18,093 bases of DNA from Bacteroidales bacterium (GTDB lineage Bacteria > Bacteroidota > Bacteroidia > Bacteroidales > UBA932): contig JAFUQW010000026.1 of NCBI GenBank assembly GCA_017472115.1, positions 1 to 18,093 of the forward strand, read 5' to 3'. A program made the position numbers and the translations under genes. Below are positions 13,216 to 18,093 of this stretch, piece by piece. Positions within the stretch are counted from its first letter, which is position 1. Each line of letters begins with the position of its first letter. The notes under the pieces were generated by a model. The model worked only from the letters and a program-made list of their open reading frames with translations. It had not been told where the DNA came from and made no database searches.

Positions 13216-16170
13216 TCAACGACGCATAGGACCGCCCGCTCCCGGTCTGCCGCCGGCAGCACCGAAGTTGCCGAAACGGTATGTGAGCGAAAGGATTATA
13301 TATCTTCCCAAAGTATTGTTCCTGACTTCGCTGTGATAATTGCCGCTGTCGGTCACGGACAGATTCTTTGACTGACCGAGAATATCATAAGCCTTCAGTG
13401 CCAATGTGAACTTGTTCTTGAAGAGAAGCTTGGTGATCTCGGCATTGAGGATGACTTCGTCCTCCTGAGGAGTAGTGTAGCCGTTATACCAGTTGTAGTC
13501 AACATCCGAAATTATGTTGATTCCGGCTGGAAGTGTCCAGTTCATCGATGCATCGACCTGGTTGTTCCATGTAGCTCCGACCTGCTGACCTGCAATGGTG
13601 AACCATGACTTGGACACCCTTGTCCTTCCACCTGCCGTGATCTCGACAAAATCATTCCTGTATGTCAGACGTAGCCTCTGCATCACATTAAGAGACTGAG
13701 TCCTGTTGACGGAGAACATATCCGTAGCCGATTCCATATCAGGGAAGTCGGCATGGAAGAGGTCATAATTGAAGGCAGCATTCGCCGCATCATAATACTT
13801 TTCTGAATCCAATGTGCCGTTTCCGATATACGATGTCGTCTCATTATATCTCGCGGTACTCATGGAGAAGATCGAGAATCCCGATTGTCCGAATGGAGAA
13901 TTGACCATTACATTACCATTGACAGAACCTGTGCCGGGACCGTTTACCGGTATCGAATACTGGATTCCCGCCTGGTCATACCACTGTGCGTTAGTAATGG
14001 CATTTTCTACTATGCTTCCGCCGAATCTGGCATGAACCGAAGTGAAGGTCTCCTTGTCGGTAAATCCGAACATCGCCCTGAGGTTATGGTTGAAATATGG
14101 CTCGAGATATGGATTTCCGAGCGATATGCTCAGAGGATTGGAATTATCAGGCACAGGCATCAGCTGAGATGTCGAAGGCTGTGACGAACGGCCGAAATAA
14201 AAGACACGGACATGAGAATTGTCATTGATCTCATAATTGAGCATAGCCTGAGGAGACCAGTTGATAACATTGCTCTCATATTTTTCTCCATTGGTCCTGT
14301 TGTATGTCTGAGTAGGATTGATGGCTGCACCTAACTGAGCACGGAACTTTTCCTTCTGATAGCTGACATTCAAGCCTCCGCGCTGACTGACAGACCTGTT
14401 GAAGATCTCGTTTGAATAAGTCTCGTCAAGCGTCTCGCCCTTCTCCACATAATCGAGCGAGGTCACCTCTCCTGTCAGTACATCACCGGAATTTCCGCTG
14501 TTGTATGCAAGTTTGTCAGAGACATTACGGTTCCAGCTGTACTGATAGTTCGCCTCGAGATAGAAGTCATGACCGAGAGGCTCGGTATATACTACACGTC
14601 CGCTGAGGGATGTTCCGTTCGTCTTTCTTTCGATCCTCTGGTTGACTACCTCGGGATCGGTATCCCACTCCCCGTCATAATCTTCATCGGAGAGAGTGAA
14701 CGACTGGTTCAGTCCGTCAAGAACATTGTTGCTGAAAGAGTAGCGGACATTTGCCGAGATCGTCCTGCCCGGCTTTCCAAGCCTCTGCCGCAACAGAAGG
14801 AATCCGCTTGTTGACAGATATCTGTTATTTCCCGAATTGTCGTTGAAACCGATATTGGTCGGTGACAGGACATCATCGGCCATCCTCCTCGTAGAGAAAT
14901 CCGAATATTCTGAATACCTTCCCATTCCGAAATTGAACTGAGGCTCGAAAAGGATCGATGTGTTTTCCGAGAACTTATGTTCAAGACGGACTCCGAAACG
15001 ATGTCCCTGGTTGAATGTATTGCTCGTACCCTTCTCCGAATTGTGAAGCTGAACACCGTCGGTAAGCATCCTGATGGTGGAGCTTTCCTCCTCCACAAAC
15101 CTGTCGGAACCGCTGTAAAGGTAATTGGCTGCAAGCTCCATATCATCGTCGAAAAGAGAGAAGGCTCCGTTGAGACCACCCATCCATGAAGTCGCAATGC
15201 CGTTGCCACGGCCCCAGCCGCCCATTCCACGACCCATTCCGCCTCCACGCATTCCCTGCATCATGCTGCCGGCTACGTCATTGAAGCCACGGTTGTTGGT
15301 ATTGTTCCCGTTCAGGATAATGCTTATCTGGCTGTTTTCCGAAAATCTTCCGATCATCGCTGCTCCCTGGAAACGGGGATCGTTCATATCCGACCCCTTT
15401 CCCGGTATGTCATGTCCGCCGCCACCCATCACGTTACCGAACCAGCCGTCCTTCATTCCGGACTTGAGGGACAGGTCTATCACCATTTCCTCATCGCCGT
15501 CATCTATGCCGGTGAACTGGGCCTGATCCGACTTCTTTTCCACCACCTTGACCTTCTCGATGAGCTTTGCAGGAATGTTTTTGGAAGCAAGCTGAGGGTC
15601 ATCAAGGAAGAATGACTTTCCGTCGATCATGATCTTGGTGATGGTCTCTCCGTTGGCGGTTATGGAACCGTCCGTACCGACTTCCACGCCAGGAAGCTTC
15701 TTCAGCAGTTCCTCAAGCATGTCGTTATCGGATGTCTTGAACGAAGAGGCAGTATATTCCACCGTATCTTTCTTGACGACAATGGGATTACCGACCGCAG
15801 ACACGCTAGCCGCATCCAGCACCTCGATATCTTCTGACATCTTTATGTCACCAAGATCGACATTCCCGTTTATGACAAGTTCCTGTTCATGGGTCTTGTA
15901 TCCCATCAGCTCTGCCTTCAGCACATAAGTCCCTTTCCTGACCTTGGTCATAGTTCCAGTTCCTTCAGCATCGGTCAGAACATATTTCGCAGCGACATTT
16001 TCACCTTTGACTGTCAGCGATGCCGTAGCGAAACCGACCGGATCGCCCGTATTGGAGTCAACAAGCTTCAGCTTTACCGTAAATGTGTTCTGAGCAAAGG
16101 CCGGGAAGGCAGCCACAGAAAGCACCATGATGAAAATCTTCTTCAAAAAAGACTTCAGACTTCTTGTCAT
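13216..16170 (-). CDS. Outer-membrane beta-barrel protein, TonB-receptor-like (tandem copy 1)
   Basis: This 984-residue product is the paralogue of the neighbouring barrel gene. A signal peptide covers 1-26 (MTRSLKSFLKK, hydrophobic core, AFA|Q). A carboxypeptidase-regulatory-like Ig fold lies at about 28-112, the plug at about 125-235 (VVKKDTVEYTASSF, ELLKKLPGVEVGTDG, IMIDGKSFF, FTGIDDGDEE), and then a long barrel ends in YIILSLTYRF. The Gly/Met-rich insert is at about 301-324 and the Gly/Pro/Arg tail has 18 residues, both shorter than in copy 2. I chose the ATG at 16170 because its N-terminus aligns residue for residue with copy 2. A longer frame from a TTG at 16227 would bury the signal peptide and begin inside the -7 box. 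Most divergence from copy 2 lies in barrel loops, which suggests changed ligand or surface specificity. No SusD-like partner is present and the substrate is unknown. Confidence 0.9.
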   Translation of the reverse strand: MTRSLKSFLKKIFIMVLSVAAFPAFAQNTFTVKLKLVDSNTGDPVGFATASLTVKGENVAAKYVLTDAEGTGTMTKVRKGTYVLKAELMGYKTHEQELVINGNVDLGDIKMSEDIEVLDAASVSAVGNPIVVKKDTVEYTASSFKTSDNDMLEELLKKLPGVEVGTDGSITANGETITKIMIDGKSFFLDDPQLASKNIPAKLIEKVKVVEKKSDQAQFTGIDDGDEEMVIDLSLKSGMKDGWFGNVMGGGGHDIPGKGSDMNDPRFQGAAMIGRFSENSQISIILNGNNTNNRGFNDVAGSMMQGMRGGGMGRGMGGWGRGNGIATSWMGGLNGAFSLFDDDMELAANYLYSGSDRFVEEESSTIRMLTDGVQLHNSEKGTSNTFNQGHRFGVRLEHKFSENTSILFEPQFNFGMGRYSEYSDFSTRRMADDVLSPTNIGFNDNSGNNRYLSTSGFLLLRQRLGKPGRTISANVRYSFSNNVLDGLNQSFTLSDEDYDGEWDTDPEVVNQRIERKTNGTSLSGRVVYTEPLGHDFYLEANYQYSWNRNVSDKLAYNSGNSGDVLTGEVTSLDYVEKGETLDETYSNEIFNRSVSQRGGLNVSYQKEKFRAQLGAAINPTQTYNRTNGEKYESNVINWSPQAMLNYEINDNSHVRVFYFGRSSQPSTSQLMPVPDNSNPLSISLGNPYLEPYFNHNLRAMFGFTDKETFTSVHARFGGSIVENAITNAQWYDQAGIQYSIPVNGPGTGSVNGNVMVNSPFGQSGFSIFSMSTARYNETTSYIGNGTLDSEKYYDAANAAFNYDLFHADFPDMESATDMFSVNRTQSLNVMQRLRLTYRNDFVEITAGGRTRVSKSWFTIAGQQVGATWNNQVDASMNWTLPAGINIISDVDYNWYNGYTTPQEDEVILNAEITKLLFKNKFTLALKAYDILGQSKNLSVTDSGNYHSEVRNNTLGRYIILSLTYRFGNFGAAGGRPGAGGPMRR
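15199..15270 (-). other. Gly/Met-rich insert in barrel protein copy 1
   Basis: Residues 301-324 are Gly/Met/Arg-rich (GSMMQGMRGGGMGRG, then MGGWGRG). The position is equivalent to the insert in copy 2 but two residues shorter, with Trp replacing Phe. The same flanking strands (SQISIILN and WMGGLNG) are kept. Confidence 0.75.
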
Positions 16171-16197
16171 AACTAACTGATTAATACATCCACCACT

Positions 16198-16225
16198 AAA
16201 AGAGACCTGTCTGTCAGACGGCCTC
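16198..16225 (-). promoter_or_regulatory. Leader hairpin with U4 run upstream of barrel copy 1 (terminator- or attenuator-like)
   Basis: The minus-strand RNA can fold as GAGGCC-GUCU, loop GAC, AGAC, a bulged A, then GGUCUC: ten pairs with one G-U, followed by UUUU at 16198-16201. The element is 24 nt and ends 31 nt before the ATG, the same length and distance as the element ahead of copy 2. Its 5' edge overlaps the last base of the candidate -7 box, so as RNA it would be complete only in transcripts coming from ruvC. It may therefore be a terminator of the serS-ruvC unit. Confidence 0.6.
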
Positions 16226-16232
16226 AAACATA
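16225..16232 (-). promoter_or_regulatory. Candidate -7 box TATGTTTG ahead of barrel copy 1
   Basis: The octamer matches TAnnTTTG exactly on the minus strand, 54 nt before the ATG at 16170. No clear -33 TTTG is visible. Instead, the region expected to hold it is occupied by a perfect 10-bp inverted repeat (16241-16270), so if the promoter is real it may be controlled by a regulator bound there. Confidence 0.45.
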
Positions 16233-16240
16233 ATATGACA

Positions 16241-16270
16241 CGTTTCCTTTGCGTAAGTTTAAAGGAAACG
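16241..16270. terminator. Perfect 10-bp inverted repeat directly after ruvC stop
   Basis: CGTTTCCTTT at 16241-16250 and AAAGGAAACG at 16261-16270 are exact reverse complements with a 10-nt spacer. The repeat begins at the base after the ruvC stop codon. As minus-strand RNA it makes a hairpin just after ruvC but lacks a following U run (UGUCAUAUU). On the plus strand a CTATTTTTT run follows, although that run is the Lys codons and stop of ruvC. It is either a ruvC terminator or stabilising 3' hairpin, or an operator for the barrel promoter next to it. Confidence 0.55.
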
Positions 16271-16828
16271 CTATTTTTTAATCCTTTCAGGATTATTTTC
16301 TATAAATTTCTTCCAATCGGTCTTGCTTCCCGTTCCTGCAAGAGGATTGGACATCTGATAATGATGACAGAGAGCTATCGCGAGCGCATCCGTGGCATCA
16401 AGATATTTCGGATCAAGATCGACCTTCAGAGTTTTCTGAATCATCATCGCCACCTGCTCCTTGGATGCGGCACCGTTACCGCATATGGCGATCTTGGCCT
16501 TTCTCGGAGCATATTCTGCAACCGGAATCCCTTTCATCACCGCTGCTGTCAGGGCAGCTCCCTGGGCACGGCCGAGCTTGAGGATGACCTGTGCATTCTT
16601 GCCATAGAACGGAGATTCCACAGCAAGTTCATCCGGTGAATGCTCTTCTATGAGTTCACTCACTCCGGCGAAGATATTGGCCAGCTTCTCGAACGGGTCC
16701 TTGATCTTCCTAAGGTCAAAAACCCCCATATCGACATAGTGCGGCCCTTTGGTATCAATGCATATGACCCCGAAACCAAGAATATTGGTTCCGGGATCTA
16801 TGCCTAATATGGTCTTTGACTTAGTCAA
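16271..16828 (-). CDS. ruvC: Crossover junction endodeoxyribonuclease RuvC
   Basis: RuvC is the dimeric nuclease that resolves Holliday junctions with the RuvAB motor. From the TTG at 16828 the product is 185 residues, normal for the family. The four acidic active-site positions are visible: Asp in ILGIDPGT near the N-terminus, Glu in LAVESPFYGKN, and two Asp in LDATDALAIALCHH. GRAQGAAL and APRKAKIAICGNGAASKEQV are also typical. The same frame stays open back to 16978, but those residues are antisense-quality sequence inside serS and have no family match, so I reject them. No ATG lies near the conserved N-terminus. TTG at 16828 gives MTKSKTILGIDPG, and another TTG at 16837 is possible. The gene overlaps the serS stop by 8 nt, so the two are translationally linked. 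The C-terminus is basic (NNPERIKK). Confidence 0.95.
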   Translation of the reverse strand: MTKSKTILGIDPGTNILGFGVICIDTKGPHYVDMGVFDLRKIKDPFEKLANIFAGVSELIEEHSPDELAVESPFYGKNAQVILKLGRAQGAALTAAVMKGIPVAEYAPRKAKIAICGNGAASKEQVAMMIQKTLKVDLDPKYLDATDALAIALCHHYQMSNPLAGTGSKTDWKKFIENNPERIKK

Positions 16829-18092
16829 TGTAATCAAAACCTGTGTAAGGACGGAGGACCTCAGGAATCTCGATGCGGTCGCCCTTCTGGTTGTTCTCGA
16901 GAAGAGCAGCAACCACGCGAGGAAGGGCAAGCGAACTTCCGTTGAGCGTATGCGCGAGCTGAGTCTTGCCGTCTGCATCCTTATACCTGAGTTTCAGACG
17001 GTTGGCCTGATAAGACTCGAAGTTGGAAACCGATGATATCTCAAGCCATCTGCCCTGAGCTGCAGAATACACCTCGAAGTCGTATGTGATGGCTGAAGTG
17101 AAGCTCATATCGCCACCGCAGAGACGAAGGATGCGGTATGGAAGTCCGAGAGACTTCACGATGCCTTCAACATGCGCGATCATCTCGTCGAGAGCCGCGT
17201 ATGACTCTTCCGGCTTTTCGACTCTCACAATCTCCACCTTGTCGAACTGATGAAGTCTGTTGAGACCACGTACATCCTTGCCGTATGATCCTGCCTCACG
17301 ACGGAAGCATGGAGTGTAGGCTGTCATCTTCACAGGAAACTCATTGTTGGCGAGAATCACATCCCTGAAGATATTCGTCACAGGCACCTCAGCTGTAGGA
17401 ACCATGTAGAAGTTGTCGAGAGTGGCGTGATACATCTGACCTTCCTTGTCCGGAAGCTGGCCCGTACCGAAGCCTGAAGCCTCATTCACCATGATAGGCG
17501 GCTCCACCTCCTGATAGCCTGCGGCTGTGTTGATGTCAAGGAAATAGTTGATGAGAGCCCTCTGGAGCCTTGCACCCTTGCCTTTATATACTGGGAAACC
17601 GGCACCGGTAAGCTTCACGCCAAGGTCGAAGTCGATGATGTCATACTTCTTGGCAAGCTCCCAGTGAGGAAGATTGTTCTCGCCGAGATCAGGAATCTCG
17701 TTTCCGGTCTTGACAACCACGTTGTCCTCTGCACACTTTCCCTCGGGAACCATGTCGCAAGGTATATTTGGAAGGAGGACAAGGAGCGAATTCAGTTCCG
17801 AGTTGTTCTCCTCTGACTTTCTTTCTATTTCAGCGGAACGGGCCTTGAGTGCTGCAACCTCTGCCTTCACGGACTCGGCCTCGTCTTTTTTGCCCTGCTT
17901 CATGAGTCCGCCTATCTCGGCAGCCTTCTTCTTCTGCTCTGCAAGGCAGGTATCGAGCTCAAGCTGGAGAGCTCTTCTGTTCTGGTCGAGAGCATTGATC
18001 TTCTCAACGATCTCTTTTGCGTCAAAATTCTTCACCGCGAGCTTTGAAATCACGAATTCAGGGTTCTCGCGAAGTAATTTCAATGTGAGCAT
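16821..18092 (-). CDS. serS: Seryl-tRNA synthetase
   Basis: SerRS is the class II enzyme that charges tRNA-Ser (and tRNA-Sec) in the cytoplasm. The 423-residue product is complete, starting with MLTLKLLRENPEFV at 18092. Residues about 25-105 form the long antiparallel coiled-coil arm that grips the tRNA variable loop. The class II core follows: motif 1 around GYQEVEPPIMVNE (192-204), the TxE loop VPTAEVPV (231-238), motif 2 from FRREAGSYG to LHQFDKVE (263-287), the serine-site strand EISSVSNFESYQ (351-362), and motif 3 HTLNGSSLALPRVVAALLEN (381-400). The family length is standard and every signature is intact. The gene stops inside the start of ruvC, an 8-nt overlap. Its promoter would lie beyond the window end. 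Confidence 0.98.
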   Translation of the reverse strand: MLTLKLLRENPEFVISKLAVKNFDAKEIVEKINALDQNRRALQLELDTCLAEQKKKAAEIGGLMKQGKKDEAESVKAEVAALKARSAEIERKSEENNSELNSLLVLLPNIPCDMVPEGKCAEDNVVVKTGNEIPDLGENNLPHWELAKKYDIIDFDLGVKLTGAGFPVYKGKGARLQRALINYFLDINTAAGYQEVEPPIMVNEASGFGTGQLPDKEGQMYHATLDNFYMVPTAEVPVTNIFRDVILANNEFPVKMTAYTPCFRREAGSYGKDVRGLNRLHQFDKVEIVRVEKPEESYAALDEMIAHVEGIVKSLGLPYRILRLCGGDMSFTSAITYDFEVYSAAQGRWLEISSVSNFESYQANRLKLRYKDADGKTQLAHTLNGSSLALPRVVAALLENNQKGDRIEIPEVLRPYTGFDYID

Positions 18093-18093
18093 A

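Noticed and set aside
10065..16170. A SusC/SusD polysaccharide-utilisation locus
   Set aside because: The barrels have the regulatory-like and plug domains, but no SusD-like lipoprotein, glycoside hydrolase or regulator is present.
16171..16227. A 19-residue N-terminal extension of barrel copy 1 starting at 16227
   Set aside because: The first codon is TTG inside the candidate -7 box, the signal peptide would be buried, and copy 2 aligns exactly from the ATG at 16170.
16829..16978. A 50-residue N-terminal extension of ruvC
   Set aside because: It lies entirely inside the serS coding region and has no resemblance to RuvC, whose N-terminus is the ILGIDPGT segment.
1..18093. CRISPR array, tRNA or rRNA gene, insertion sequence, toxin-antitoxin pair or phage defence module
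   Set aside because: No periodic repeats, cloverleaf-like sequences, transposase motifs or defence-type domains were seen; the gaps are all shorter than 150 bp. AddAB can degrade phage DNA but here looks like the ordinary repair enzyme.

Overview
This 18.1 kb window reads as an ordinary chromosomal housekeeping stretch from a member of the Bacteroidetes, most likely order Bacteroidales. The evidence is the DUF4290 gene (a Bacteroidetes-restricted family), two very large outer-membrane beta-barrel proteins with an N-terminal carboxypeptidase-regulatory-like domain, an ftsK-lolA pair, and -7 boxes of the TAnnTTTG type ahead of three transcription units, with no obvious Shine-Dalgarno sequences. 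I cannot place it to genus.

Nearly everything is on the minus strand, so the biological order runs from high to low coordinates: serS (18092-16821), ruvC (16828-16271, TTG start overlapping the serS stop), two tandem paralogous outer-membrane barrel genes (16170-13216 and 13073-10065), addB-like (9974-7032), addA-like (7028-3882), DUF4290 (3826-3155), ftsK (3152-693) and a short lolA-like gene (688-230, TTG start). The only plus-strand gene candidate is a 59-codon AraC-type helix-turn-helix piece at 1-180, at the window edge. No gene-free stretch exceeds 142 bp. I see no tRNA, rRNA, CRISPR, insertion sequence or phage gene.

Functionally, most of the window serves genome maintenance: AddAB resects double-strand breaks, RuvC resolves the resulting Holliday junctions, and FtsK pumps DNA through the division septum. 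SerRS charges tRNA-Ser. LolA carries lipoproteins through the periplasm. The two barrel proteins are envelope proteins of unknown substrate, and they look like an accessory duplication set between ruvC and addBA.

The most interesting non-coding signal is a pair of matching leaders upstream of the two barrel genes. Each has a 24-nt hairpin, then U4, then an AT-rich spacer, and each hairpin ends exactly 31 nt before its ATG. One base pair changes on both sides between the two copies. A perfect 10-bp inverted repeat directly after the ruvC stop, an 11-bp inverted repeat around the addB promoter, and a 58-bp pure pyrimidine tract inside ftsK also deserve a look. I did not find a clearly new multi-gene system.
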